This document shows, one piece after another, positions 43,052 to 54,754 of a stretch of 64,000 nucleotides of DNA. Location of the stretch: positions 60,255,318-60,319,317 of the forward strand of contig JAAALK010000081.1 in NCBI GenBank assembly GCA_019279435.1, read 5' to 3'. The translations under genes were made by a program, and so were the position numbers. The first letter of the stretch is position 1, and each line of letters starts with the position of its first letter. The notes beneath the pieces were generated by a model, which saw nothing but the letters and a program-made list of their open reading frames with translations, was not told the origin of the DNA and did no database searches. This stretch comes from Zizania palustris. Lineage: Eukaryota; Streptophyta; Magnoliopsida; Poales; Poaceae.

Positions 43052-44400
43052 TTAGAGGCCTATGATGCAAATAGTAATTGAGTTATCTCATGTATGTCAT
43101 CAAGCCGTGAGACACATCCATTCCTGTCAACAACTTCTTCTTTCTCGTGTTGCTGACAGGGAATGGATGTGCTCACGGTTCCATGGCAGCCATGAACATT
43201 TTGAAAAGCTACACAAAATATGCTGAGGCCTCAACAACATTGTGTTCAGTTTACTACTGCTATTATTTCTAAGGCTACTATATACTAATCCTCAAGTTCA
43301 TGCATCCGGTTGAAGACCAATATTAGATTCTGCAATTCCTTTAGAGGCCTATGATGCAAATTATTATTGAGTTATCTCATGTATGTCATCAAGCCATGTG
43401 AAACGTCCATTCCTATCAACAACTTCTTTCTCGTGTTGCTGACAGGGAATGGGCGTGCTCACGGTTCCATGGCAGCCATGAACATTTTGAAAAGCTACAC
43501 AAAATATGCTGAGGCCTAAACAACACTGTGACCAGTTTACTACCGCTATTATTTCTAAGGCTACTATATACTAATCCTCAAGTTCATGCATCTGGCTGAA
43601 GGCCAACATTAGATTCTGCAATTCCTTTTAGAGGCCTATGATGCAAATTGTTATTTAGTTATCTCATGTATGTCATCAAGCCATGGGACACATCCATTCC
43701 TGTCAACAATTTCTTCTTTCTCGTGTTGCTGACAGGGAATGGATGTGCTCATGGTTCCATGGCAGCCATGAACATTTTGAAAAGCTACACAAAATATGCT
43801 GAGGCCTAAACAACACTGTGATCAGTTTACTACCGCTATTATTTCTAAGGCTACTATATACTAATTCTCAAGTTCATGCATCTGGCTGAAGGCCAACATT
43901 AGATTCTGCAATTCCTTTTAGAGGCCTATGATGCAAATTGTTATTTAGTTATCTCATGTATGTCATCAAGCCATGGGACACATCCATTCCTGTCAACAAT
44001 TTCTTCTTTCTCGTGTTGCTGACAGGGAATGGATGTGCTCATGGTTCCATGGCATCCATGAACATTTTGAAAAGCTACACAAAATATGTTGAGGCCTAAA
44101 CAACACTGTGATCAGTTTACTACTGCTATTATTTCTAAGGCTACTATATACTAATCGTCATGTTCATCCGGCTGAAGGCCAACATTAGATTCCACAATTC
44201 CTTTTAGGGGCCTATGATGCAAATTGTTATTGAGTTATCTCATGTATGTCATCAAACCATGTGACACATCCATTCCTGTCAACAGCTTCTTCTTTCTCGT
44301 GTTGCTGACAGGGAATGGATGTGAACATGGTTCCATGGCAGACATGAACATTTTGAAAAACAACACAAAATATGCTGAGGCCTCAACAACACTAGAGAGA
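43052..44400 (+). repeat. Five tandem copies of a 288-bp repeat, each with a 59-nt hairpin
   Basis: The anchor GAGGCCTATGATGCAAA recurs at 43055, 43344, 43631, 43921 and 44207 (steps 289, 287, 290, 286); the last copy is partial. Each contains an inverted repeat of about 22 bp with a loop of about 14 nt or less, at 43113-43171, 43402-43457, 43689-43747, 43979-44037 and 44265-44323. A second short palindrome (GTTCCATGG-CAG-CCATGAAC) follows about 8 nt later. The array lies in the proposed first intron of the Ulp1-type gene. Confidence 0.92.
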
Positions 44401-44503
44401 GAAAACAACACAACATCCTAACTTTAGGATTAATATGACATCAGACCTTTTTTGCATAACCAAAATTCTGATACATTAGCCTCTTAATATGAATAGTTTA
44501 TCT

Positions 44504-47500
44504 ATGGCGGAAGAAGGACGTTCCATCGAGGAGCTCATCTACGAGTCTCCCGCAAAAACAAATAAAGAGGGTTCATCTGAAGGATCCTCCGATAGCGAAT
44601 CTTCGTACCACTCTCCGGAGAATGAACATCCAATGGAGCCTAGGAAGAAGAGAACGAGAGAAGACGCCGATGAGGATTACATTCCTGAAGCTCAAGCAGA
44701 GGTAATTATTAAGTTAGTAACAAGTTAGAGCAGCTTCTAACCGAGGATTACATTCCTGAAGCTCACATTGTCTATCATCGTAGGATCATCCAAAGCGAGG
44801 AAGCAAGCGTCGATTATTCCAAGTCGAGAAAAGAACAACTATTGTCCCAGCTATTGAGTCAGCTGAGCGAACAGATGTTGAGCCCGCTGCCACAACATCG
44901 TCTGCAAATGCGAAGAGGAGAGGGAAACGGGAGAAGAACAAGCTGCATACAGCTATCTATGAGGTTGAAGAAGTGCATGTTGATGGGGCTCCAAAGAAGC
45001 CAAAAGAAATCACAGCGAAGTGGCGTAACGACTGTGGATGTCTCGCCAGAGAGCGATGTAAGATAGTTTGGAAAAATTGGAAGACTGTCCCTGAAGCTAC
45101 AAAGAACGAATTGTGGCAGCATATAAAAGCGCATTATAAATTCCCGGAAGACCGCTTAGAAGACGCTAAAGCTGCCACATTGAAGACTATCGGGAAGGCT
45201 CTCCGTACATTTAGGACTAAACTGAACACACAATACCTTCAGAAAGATGAGTCGCCACTCAACGACTACGGCTTTATAACGCCAAATGAATGGAATGAAT
45301 TCAAAATGCAGCATTGCTCCGAAGAAGCCAAACAAGAGAGCATAATGTTCAAAGAACTTAATAAGAAGAATAAGTTCCCCCATAAACTTGGGCCAGGTGG
45401 ATATAAGGCTAAGGAGGATGAGTGGAGTAGAAAGGAGGAGGAGGACCGTGCGGCTGGGTTACCTGAACAGTTTTCAGGTGCTGATCAGCGCACTAAGAGA
45501 TGGCTCCTAGGTCGAGCTAAAAAAACACCCGAGGGCCAATATATGCTCTCCGACTCACGGACTAGTGAAGTATTCCAGAAAGCACAGGAAATATCTGAGT
45601 TGGAGAAGACTGGAAAGTTCAAGCCCGAGGGATGTAATGACCAGCTTACATCTGCTCTCGGAAACGAGGAACATCGAGGGCGCACCCGAGGTGTCTCTTC
45701 TATAGCACCCTGGAAAAATACTTTCAAGAAACAGGAGGGTGCCACATACAAGAAGCGTCAAGCACGCACAGACGACGCCGCAGAGCGCCGTGCAGAGTGG
45801 GAGCGACACTTTTTTGAATTTATTAATGAGAACCCAAACATAATGCAGGCTGCAGCTGGACAAATAATTGTGCCAGAGGTACGACTCGACGTACCAATTA
45901 GTGTTGGCTCAGTACAAGACAAATTTCCTGTAAATTAATTATATTAAAGAGGACACACCCTGCAGCCTGCATGTACCGATAGGGCGCAAAGGGCATTCCC
46001 AAGAGGCTGCACGAGGCATTGCTATGCCTGGGGATTTATTTCACAATCGGCCTATTCCTGCTGACTATACCAAGGTTCAGGTCAATGAGATCACCAACGA
46101 CAGATTTATTAATGACCCCTTGGATCTTCCAATGCCTGATGAGGGGATTGAGACAATCGGAGATGCTCTAAATAACTTTGTTCTATGGGCGAGCCGAGAT
46201 ATCAAATTACTGCAGACAAGTTCTCAGAGTAAATCACCTATTGTCTCGTCACAATCCCCCACATATCTTTCATCTCAGGATGTGCAAAATATAGGATCAT
46301 TATCACCTGTTGATGAGCGTGAAATAGAGGAAAAGGCAGAGGAAGAGCCAGTGCCCAATAAAGTGGCAGAAGTGATAGAATCGAAAGTGACTTCTGATCC
46401 TCAAGTGACAAAGCCAGTGCCAGTGCTTGAGCCCACTGATGAGCCCAACACAAATGTGCCAGAGCCAGATCAAATGCCAGTGCTAGTTCCGACTGAGCCT
46501 CAAGTGCCAGTTCCGGCTGATCCTCAAGTGCCGGTGGCCAAGCCCATAACAAAAGTGCCAGTGCTAGTTGCTGTCGTGCCTGAAAAACAAGATGCATGCC
46601 CAAAGCCAGCAATCCACAAGATCTGTTCAAGCTGGGCAGTGTTCTGCGCTGAAATCTAAGATGCATAAATTTTTTAATACTTTGGGGCAAACACGTTCTA
46701 TGCCCGAAGCGGCTCCCATAAAGGCTCCAGTACAAAAGCATGCGGGCTCACTTTCTGTTGATAAGAGGACCTACGGAGACGAGGATTATATCGAATACGA
46801 ACCAGGCAAACCATTATTACCCCAAGGAGTAACATTTCATGACTGGTACCTCGAAGCGTCTTCGTTAGGAGTAACACAAATAGAACTGAAGGTTCCACAA
46901 GAAATATTCAACTGCCCAGAGTTTAAGCTTGCACTATTTTTCGATGACTTCCATCGGATGTTTCGTCTGAAGCGAACCGACATCACAAGCATGATGCTCT
47001 GGTGCATGTAAGTACTTTATACTTTGTCAATACAAAGCAAAAATAAATAATGTCTTATATTGACTATTGTTTTATAACATATGCAGTTGTAATTCACGCG
47101 GTGACGAGTCTAAATTGTATGGGTACTTAAACCCGTCATTAATAAGCCAAAGTGCGCTGAACCCGACACTAAACCAGAATGATAGCAAGTACTGGACTGC
47201 GGGTAAGAAAAAATTTCAAAGAAAGATATTCAATAAAGATGAAGACAAACTTAAGGAGAACAAAAGGAGTTGTGCCGCGTTGTATATTGCGCGGTGCATG
47301 TATCAATGGAAGGACAGAGAAATGATAAGTGGGGCATATAACTTTAAGTAAGTATACCCACTATATCCACTTAAACACGTTTTATCGATTATGAAACTAA
47401 CATAATTATATATTACTTCTTTCGATAGTGATCATTGGATTGCACTTCTGATATACCCAAAGAGCTCAAGGGTTTATGTGCTCGACTCGCTCGACAAACC

Positions 47501-48078
47501 CAAAAAAGAATATCAAGATATATTAAATGTTATTCAGAGTGCATATAGATACTACGTGGAAAAGTTAGGTGGCCCACATGATCTACAAAGGCCGAAAGAA
47601 ATGCTTATCAGAACCAACTATCCGGTAATATTATATTTTTAAATTTGTTAATTCAATTGATAAAGCCAAACTATATATCGTTCTAACTTTGTCTATTTTG
47701 AAGTGTCACAAACAATCTCTTGGTTCCGTGCATTGTTGCTACTATACTTGTGATTTCATGAGCAATAACTTAGGAAAGTTTGGGCGGACAGTATCTGAGG
47801 ATACTAAAGAAGTAAGTTGATTTCTTGTGTGTTAATCTAATATAACTTGCAGCGTATGTACTTATATTTTACGTATGCAGGCGTCAGGTCCATCAACCGT
47901 TGCCCAGAAGAGCCAACTCTCTGAATCACAAATGTATGAAATCGTATCAAGGATGTGCCGCTTCACGATGCATGAGATTCTTCATGAGCTTGGAGTATTT
48001 TTCGATCCTGAGAGTGAAGTGGCCAAGCATCCAACTCTGTATGATTGGGCCGGAAGATTGAAAAGGCGAACCAATTAA
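44504..48078 (+). pseudogene. CACTA second gene with C-terminal Ulp1 (C48)-type protease domain
   Basis: ATG 44504 follows a possible acceptor at 44496. Exons: 44497-44701, 44784-47007, 47087-47347, 47429-47624, 47704-47811 and 47881-48078, all with GT-AG introns. The N-terminal part is acidic and basic (EEGRSIEELIYESP, EPRKKRTRED), then a plant-transposase-like region (WRNDCGCLARERCKIVWKNW, GPGGYKAKEDEW), the CACTA block CSLHVPIGRKGHSQEAARG, and a Pro/Val-rich repeat. The protease domain has HW in DHWIALLIYP, D in YVLDSLD, and Q and C in KQSLGSVHCCYYTC, the order of the Ulp1 triad. Breaks: a stop at 45936 followed by a frame change (a 4-bp AATT duplication would explain it) and a frameshift near 46600. 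Such genes are common beside TNP2; whether they cut SUMO is unproven. Confidence 0.75.
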
Positions 48079-48219
48079 GATATGAGTTAGCCTTCCAAGA
48101 AAACATAAACCGCATGAGCATGTATTTGTGAAACAATGAATTGTGTTGATGGATGGTTATTGTGAAACATAAACCGGAAGAATGTAAACTTTGTAAATTT
48201 TTGAAAATTGATGAGATTG

Positions 48220-48335
48220 ATGGTTGTTGTGTTGATGTGTTTTTGTTGTGGATGTGTATGTGGATATGTGGATGTTTTGTTGTTGTGTATGTGGATATGT
48301 GGATGTTTTGCTGCTGTGTATGTGGATGGCTGTGT
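48220..48335 (+). repeat. GT-rich short tandem repeat
   Basis: About three units of TGTATGTGGATATGTGGATG with TTTTG linkers, roughly 31 bp apart, just after the Ulp1-type gene. ORFs here on both strands are repeat translations. Confidence 0.75.
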
Positions 48336-48394
48336 GAAGCATATAATTTCTGTGTTTTGGTTTGTGGGATCACAGCATTTTGTGTTATGGCTTA

Positions 48395-48773
48395 TACACA
48401 GCAGTGGCGGGCAGATGAGGTAGCTTGCCCGTTACTGCTGTTGACACAGTGGTGGCGGGCGTGCTGACATCATCTGCCCGCCACTGCTATTGATAACGGC
48501 AGTGGCAGGCAGATGAGGTCAGCGCGTCCGCCACTGCTATTGACATAGTGGTGGCGGGCGCACTGACATCATCTGCCCGCCACTGATATTGATAATAGCA
48601 GTGGCGGGCCGATGAGGTCAGCGCGCCCGCCACTACTGTTGACACAGCGGTGGCGGGCGCTCTGACCACCACTGCTAACCAGCGATAGCAGTGGCATTAG
48701 AGCAGTGGCGGACTGGATGCCCGCCACTATAGGTCGATTTTGCCCGCCGCTACAGTGTCGCTTTGTAGTAGTG
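48395..48773 (+). repeat. 3' subterminal repeats and terminal inverted repeat of CACTA-1
   Basis: Alternating GCAGTGGCGGGC and GCCCGCCACTGC pairs with TGACATCA centres, ending GTCGCTTTGTAGTAGTG. The inverse of the last 12 bases is CACTACTACAAA, the same terminus as CACTA-2 at 54476. Copia gag sequence starts at 48774; TAT may be half of the 3-bp target duplication. Confidence 0.85.
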
Positions 48774-49775
48774 TATCTATTGAACTTGCTTTATTGAAAT
48801 CTAAATCTAAAACTGTGATTGTGAGTCGTGTCTTATTTTGATGGATGAACTTGCCCAGTTGCATCTAGTCCATGCTAAAAACATTGAAAAACTTGAAAAT
48901 TTTTAGAAGCAACTAATAGTGGTGGAGTCTAGACCTGATGCCATCGATGAATGCTTAAACTGCACCCTTTTGATTGAGAGTGTCAATCTGAGAGACAAAC
49001 ATATCGATGAGCTTAAGGCTAGATTAGATAGTGCTGAGTGTTCGAAGGATGTGTAGCTGGCCTGTCCGACCTACGTCACCCTGAAGGACCAACTCAGCTT
49101 TGCTAGAGAGCAAGGAGAGAAGCTTAAGTGTGAAAATGATTATTTTCTTTCCATGGTAGATAAATGCATAGAGGGGAAAGAGAAGATGAATCTGCTTTTA
49201 GATAAAACTAAAATGTACGCTGACAGGGCAGGGTTAGCTCTTGGGTTAGGTTATGAGAGGACTTCATCCAGTACCTCGAGCCAAACAGTGTTCACTCTAC
49301 CTACAACCCTTGAAAAAGAGAGAGCCCAGTTAGACACTCCACAAAAAGCCAAAGATCCTTCCCAACCCAAAAAGATAATCATTTCTTCACTCAAGACAGA
49401 CTCAAAGAAAAACCAAGGAAAACTATGAGGTTCGCACCAGAAACCCATAATCCTGCACAAAAGAAAGTGTTCCATTGTACTTATTGTCATCGTGTAGGAC
49501 ACTTGGTTGGTTTTTGCTATAGGCGCATGAAAAATGAACGTCGTGCTTATGCTTTACATTATCATCCTTCATTTGATATGCATGACTATGATTATAATGC
49601 TTATACTGATTATGAGATTCCTTATAGCTATATGAGTGGCTATGTCCATCGTGGTGTATATCGTACATCGTATGATGATAGACCACGTAGGCATTTTGGT
49701 CCTAATTACTTTAGGAGAGCTCAGCGAGTTGTGAGGAGACCACATGTTCAGTATGGTTCTGATCACACATAGTCT
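48774..49775 (+). pseudogene. Gag C-terminal region of copia-3
   Basis: Coiled-coil stretch (VNLRDKHIDELKARLDSAE, LKDQLSFAREQGEKL) homologous to copia-1 gag, then KMYADRAGLALGLGYERTS and an intact CCHC finger, CTYCHRVGHLVGFCYRR (about 49475). An Arg/Tyr-rich tail follows. TAG stops at 48904 and 49054 and a frameshift near 49425 break it. The start is lost to the CACTA-1 insertion. Confidence 0.75.
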
Positions 49776-51460
49776 CCTGCTTTACATACTCCTCGAGTTT
49801 TCCAATACTGGATACCTAAGCACTTTATCTCTAAACCCAGCGCTGAGTACTCGAGATTTTACTTCTCTACTTAGGGGAGTCATGTGAGGCTGGAGTACAA
49901 GTGGATCATTGATTCTAGGTGTTCACGACACATGACCGGGAATTCTTCATGGTTCTCCAGTTTCACCTCAGCCAGGCAGCGCGAGAACATCACATTTGGA
50001 AACAATCACAAGAGTAGAGTAGAGTGAAGGGCAAAGGTATGGTCAAAATCAATGAAAATTTCACTCTTTCTAATGTTGCTTTGGTTGAGGATTTGGGTTA
50101 CAATTTACTCTCTGTTTCACAATTGCTCGATTAGGGTTTTGAGGTTCATTTCAGCCGCGATGCTTCTTTTGTGTTGGATTCCACTAGAGCTTTTATTTGC
50201 AAAATCTTAAGAGTACGGAGAATTTTTGGGGCTGATTTTACTAAGTCTTTTGGTTCTTCTCATTGTCTTTTAGCAGAACCGTCGTCTGAGCTTTGGATGT
50301 GGCATAGGAGACTAGGGCACATGAGTTTTGATTTGCTTGTGAGATTGAGTGCCCTAGGACTCACCCGAGGATTGCCCGAGCTAAAAATTGAGAATAACCT
50401 CATTTGTGCCCCTTGTCGTCTTGGTAAAATGGTTGTTGCCTCACATTATCCCATAAATATGGTGATGACTGAGTGACCCCATGAGCTTTTACATATGGAT
50501 ATAGTTGGACCATCCCGGGTTAGCTCTTTAGGCGGCAAATGGTATGTGCTTGTTGTTGTTGACGACTATTCTCGTTACTCTTGGGTTTTCTTTCTCGTGA
50601 GCAAGGATGAAGTGTTCATGCACTTTCGGAGCTTAGCGCTGAGGCTATTCAATGAACTCCCTGGTGCACTGAAGGCTCTTCGAAGTGATAACGGCACCGA
50701 GTTCAAAAATAGCTCTTTTGTAGATTTTTGTCGTGAACATGGAATTGAACATCAATTTTCTACACCAAGAGTCCCTCAACAAAATGGTGTGGTTGAGAGG
50801 AAGAATCGTACTCTTGTGGAGATGGCTAGGACGATGCTGAATGAGCACAGGACTCCTAGAAAATTTTGGCTGAAGCCATGAGTACAGCATGTTACATCTC
50901 CAACAGGATCTTTTTGCGCTCTTTGCTGAATGTGACTTCTTATGAACTTCGCTTTGGGAGGAAGCCCAAGGTCACTAACTTCAGAGTGTTTGGATGTCAT
51001 TGCTTCATCCTAAAGCGAGGTAATTTGGATAAATTTGAATCGCGCACATATGATGGAATCTTTTTGGGCTATTCTTTACATGAACACTCTTATCGTGTTT
51101 TCAATCTTGAAACTAACACATTAGTTGAATCTTGCGATGTAACTTTTGATGAAACTTCACCATGTGTTAGCCCTAACTTTGAATTTGCAAGTGAACATGA
51201 TATGAGTGAAACGCTTTTTGAGGAGGAAGATCCATCAGATGATGAGGATCCTGAGGCTGCACCACTACCTCCTTCTACGACGACTCCAAAAGCTTCGACT
51301 ACTTTGACTACAGGACCTGAAGATTCCACTTCTGAGAGTCTGGAGCAAACTTTGGAAAGAGTTGAGGGGGAGATTCTATCGGAGAGAGGAGCACCTCTTC
51401 GTATTCAGAGAATGCATCCCCCGGAGCAGATCATCGGCGAGCTGAATGAATGAGTAACCC
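49776..51460 (+). pseudogene. Protease and integrase of copia-3
   Basis: Protease motif WIIDSRCSRHMTGNSS near 49902, with Arg where the catalytic DSG has Gly. The integrase zinc domain has WHRRLGHMSFDLL and CAPC; the core has D in HMDIVGPSRVSS, D in RSDNGTEF and E in GVVERKNRT. The C-terminal part (YELRFGRKPKVTNFRVFG) is followed by an acidic Ser/Thr/Pro-rich linker (EEEDPSDDEDPEAAPLPP). Stops or frame changes occur near 50025, 50134, 50476, 50880 and 51450. Confidence 0.82.
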
Positions 51461-52990
51461 GATCTCACGCTCATTTTGTTGATTATGCTTTTGTTGCTGA
51501 TTTTGAACCATTAGATGTTAGTCATGCTTTGTCTGATGCGAGTTGGGTCAACGCCATGCATGAGGAGCTTGAAAATTTTGAAAGAAACCAAGTTTGGTTT
51601 CTCGTTGATCCACCCCCTAACATTCATTTAATTGGTACAAAATGGATTTTCAAAAACAAACAGGGGGAGGACGGGGCGATAGTGAGAAACAAAGCTAGAC
51701 TAGTGGTGCAAGGGTATACTCAAGTCGAGGGGATTGATTTTGGAGAAACATTTGCACCGGTAGCTCGACTTGAGGCCATTAGGATCTTGCTTGCTTTTGC
51801 CTCTTCGTGCGGTTTTAAACTTTTTCAAATGAATGTGAAAAGCGCGTTTTTGAATGGTTTCATTGGTGAAGACATTTATGTCAAGCAGCGTCCTGGCTTT
51901 GAGGATCCCAAGTACCCCCATAGAGTGTTTAAACTTCGCAAAGCATTATATGGGCTCAAACAAGCACCGAGGGCCTAGTACGACCGCTTGAGGATGTTCT
52001 TGATCGAGCATGGGTACAAGATGGGGTTCGTTAACAAAACGTTGTTCACGCTCATGCATGACAAAGACTTCATTCTTGTTCAGACATATGTTGATGATAT
52101 AATATTTGGTGGTTCATCTCATACACTTGTTGCTGAGTTTGCAGATTCGATATGCAGAGAATTTGAAATGTCAATGGTGGGCGAGCTGACATTCTTCCTG
52201 GGTTTGCAGATCAAGCAAAGCAAACAATGAACTTTTGTCCATCAAACAAAATACACGAGAGATTTGCTTAAACGATTTGACATGTATGATGCTAAACCAC
52301 TTGCTACCCTAATGGGTACTTCTATTGCTTTTGATCTAGATGAAGACGGAGAAGAGGTGGACCAGAAGGAGTACCACAGCATGATCGGCTCCCTCCTATA
52401 CTTGACGACTACGAGGCCGGACATACACTTTGTTTTGTGTCTGTGCGTTCGTTTTCAGGCTTCTCCCAGGGCATCACATCGTCAAGCTGTCAAACGCATC
52501 TTAAGGTACCTCAAGCATACACTTGAATTTGGCATTTGGTATTCTGCATAATCTTCATTATGCTTGAGAGGTTTTTCTGACACTGACTTTGTCATTTTCT
52601 TGGATCTTCTCTTGTGTGTTGGTCTTCATGCAAATAGTCTAGTGCTGCACAGTCTATAGTCGAGGCTGAATATGTAGCTATCGCTAGCTGTTGCGCACAG
52701 ATTTTGTGGATGGTTTCTACTTTGCGGGACTTTGGGTTGGAGTTTTCACGTGTTCCACTCTTTTGCGATAATACAAGTGCAATCAGTTTAGCAAACAACC
52801 CAGTATAGCATTCTAGGACCAAACACATTGACGTGTGTTATCACTTTTTGAGAGATCACAATGAAAAGGGCGATATTGAATTACAGTTTGTTGACACTCA
52901 AAACCAGATTGCAGATATTTTCACCAAGCCTCTCGATGTTTCTCGATTTGCATTTTTGAGGGCAGAGCTTGGCATTTGTCATCCTTATGG
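51461..52990 (+). pseudogene. Reverse transcriptase and RNase H of copia-3
   Basis: RT begins WVNAMHEELENFERNQVW and GTKWIFKNKQGEDG, with the KARLVVQGYTQVEGIDF and ETFAPVARLEAIR motifs typical of Ty1/copia. The catalytic box is YVDDIIFGGSS at about 52087. RNase H follows (MIGSLLYLTTTRPDIHF, then degraded VEAEYVAIASCCAQI and NPVxHSRTKHIDVCYHFLRD, x being a stop). It ends near DIFTKPLD and CHPYGIM at about 52990. TAG at 51976 (a Trp in the family), TGA at 52228 and a frame change near 52550 inactivate it. Confidence 0.85.
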
Positions 52991-54137
52991 CATCATGTGA
53001 GGGATAGTTGTGTACATATGCATATGTTTCTAAAATATGATTAATTGCTTTTACATGTACATGACTTGTGCACTTTACAATATTGTCCTGCTTTCACTAT
53101 TTGATTGTGCTTAGAATGAAATCATCTATCTATATGTGTTGAGCATGGCTTTTCATTTTGAAAAATTGAAAATGGTCACTACCGAGTCTGGTTTCTAGCA
53201 TGAATAGGCTAGGGTGCTTTTGCTATTCATTTCTTACTTGATAGCTTTGTCCTTGTCACTTGGATGCTCATATGCAACTTGATCATGTTTGCTAAAAATA
53301 AAAAATGCCAAATTGAAAAATGAAAAAAAATGAAAATGTTGAAAATGGATCAAAAGTGTTTAAGTGTTGATAAACATGAAAAGATCTAGTTGGGTTTGCA
53401 TAGTCGCACTACTTTGTTCTGGACTGCATTCCATTGCACTTTGGTTTGAACTGGGACATCGAGTGTATACTAAGATCAACACCTTAAGCTTCCGATGGTT
53501 TATCCTAGGCTTGGATTGATCGGTTAGCATAAGGTTGACTTGCAAATAATCCCTGGCATTAAAAAAGAATGAATAATGAATGAATAATATAAAAGTTTAC
53601 TTTTCTCGCATATCAAGTTTGTTCCCGCTCCTTGTAGTGGGATGTGCTTTTCGATTTGGTTTGTGACTAGCTTTTGTACTTCTTACTTTGCCATGTCTAG
53701 TTCACCAGTCTGGTAGTGATGCTTTTGTTTGCTTAAACTTTAAACTGCTTGCTCATATGGATATTTATATTATGGTCATTCAAAGCTTGCCATGTAGTTT
53801 AGTTAGGACAGATTGAGAGTCACATGAAGTTTTTGTGCTGTAATTGGACTTTTTCATATTCTGGAAGCATTGCATGGTCACTTTACTCTCTCGACTCATG
53901 GGGTTATCTTGATGTCTGCATTGCCAAAGGGGGAGAGTGCTTGGAGAACTTGGAGATTTTGAAGAATTAGTGATCTTTTGAGCGATCTTTTTGGAGTGTT
54001 TGAGCTTTGTGTTGCTTTATCATTTGGCAAGTGACATGTTGTCTCATTCTTGCTCTCTTTAGAGCTTTTCATGGTCACTTGTGTGCTGAACTTCTCTTTT
54101 ACTCTGGTTTGGATCTTGTGTTGTCAATGCACTCATC
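52991..54137 (+). other. Non-coding 3' spacer of copia-3
   Basis: No gene. Several blocks are shared with the copia-4 spacer (59751-61113): GGTTAGCATAAGGTT near 53522 and 60370, the GGGTTTGC...GTCGCA block near 53392 and 60232, and CTTAAGCTTC near 53482 and 60323. Confidence 0.7.
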
Positions 54138-54148
54138 AAGGGGGAGAT

Positions 54149-54475
54149 TGAGGAACATAGTGAGTTGTATCACTATTGTTCAAAGGAATGATGAGTGATT
54201 GACAGGTTGGATTCATGAGTTGAGTCTGGGTATACTGGAGTTGGTGTGTGTGACTGTGTTTGTCTCATGTGTGCAGGCTGGAGTTACTCATCAACTGTTA
54301 ATGGCACACGATCAGGGTTAGACTGGGAGTCTAATGCCATATGGTCGAGGGTGTCAGTCGGAGTCGAGAGTGTACTCGGATGTACGCATCGAGGTCGAAA
54401 AAGACGTCGAGTTGGAGATTGATTCAAACGAAGCCTCGTTCGAGTCAGCGAAAGGGAAGCCAGTGCAAGTGGCAA
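54149..54475 (+). repeat. 3' LTR start of copia-3, cut by CACTA-2
   Basis: TGAGGAACATAG follows the polypurine tract. The first 187 bases match 23342-23528; the remainder to 54475 is seen only here because chromovirus D interrupts the other copy. Confidence 0.75.
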
Positions 54476-54745
54476 CACTACTACAAACTGTCACTGTAGT
54501 GGCGTTGGGCGAAACCACTGTAGTGGCGGGCCATTAGATGCCCGCCACTAGAGTTGCTGGTGCTGACGGCAGCACCAGCGCCCGCCACAACTGCAAGTAA
54601 AGTAGTGGCGGTCGGTGATGACGTCAGCCCGGACCGCCACTAATGTACCAATAGCAGTGGCGGGCGCTGGTGCTGCCCGCCGCTGCTAAGATGGCCGCCA
54701 CTAAAGTAATGATGACATCACTTGCGACCGCCACTACTATTCTAG

Positions 54746-54754
54746 CTATAAATG
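54746..54754 (+). promoter_or_regulatory. TATA box of CACTA-2
   Basis: CTATAAATG directly after the 5' subterminal array; a start near 54775 would match CTCTACTGGAGTTCGC. Confidence 0.6.

Larger units (their letters stand above)
36376..48773 (+). mobile_element. CACTA (En/Spm) transposon CACTA-1 domain, 5' end displaced
   Basis: Begins here with the C-terminal half of a TNP2 transposase (the N-terminal half is beyond LTR-5, E and the gap) and ends at 48773 with the terminal inverted repeat TTTGTAGTAGTG. In between are a small gene, repeated subterminal-type arrays with promoters, a 288-bp tandem array and a Ulp1-type gene. Flanking sequence at 48774 is copia gag, so the element inserted into copia-3. 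Three internal promoter/subterminal copies suggest that ends of related CACTA elements inserted or duplicated within it, so 36376-48773 may be composite. Confidence 0.75.
48774..54475 (+). mobile_element. SIRE/Maximus-type copia element copia-3 (3' portion)
   Basis: gag C-terminus, protease, integrase, RT and RNase H in copia order, a 1.15-kb non-coding spacer (52990-54137), a polypurine tract (AAGGGGGAGA, 54138-54147) and the first 327 bases of a 3' LTR, which is cut by CACTA-2 at 54476. Its gag start is displaced by CACTA-1. The LTR start matches 23342-23528, which I take as its 5' LTR. Many stops show that this is an old copy. Confidence 0.82.

Noticed and set aside
43052..44400. CRISPR-like array (regular repeats)
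   Set aside because: Units are 288 bp, head-to-tail and nearly identical throughout, in a plant transposon; no repeat-spacer pattern.
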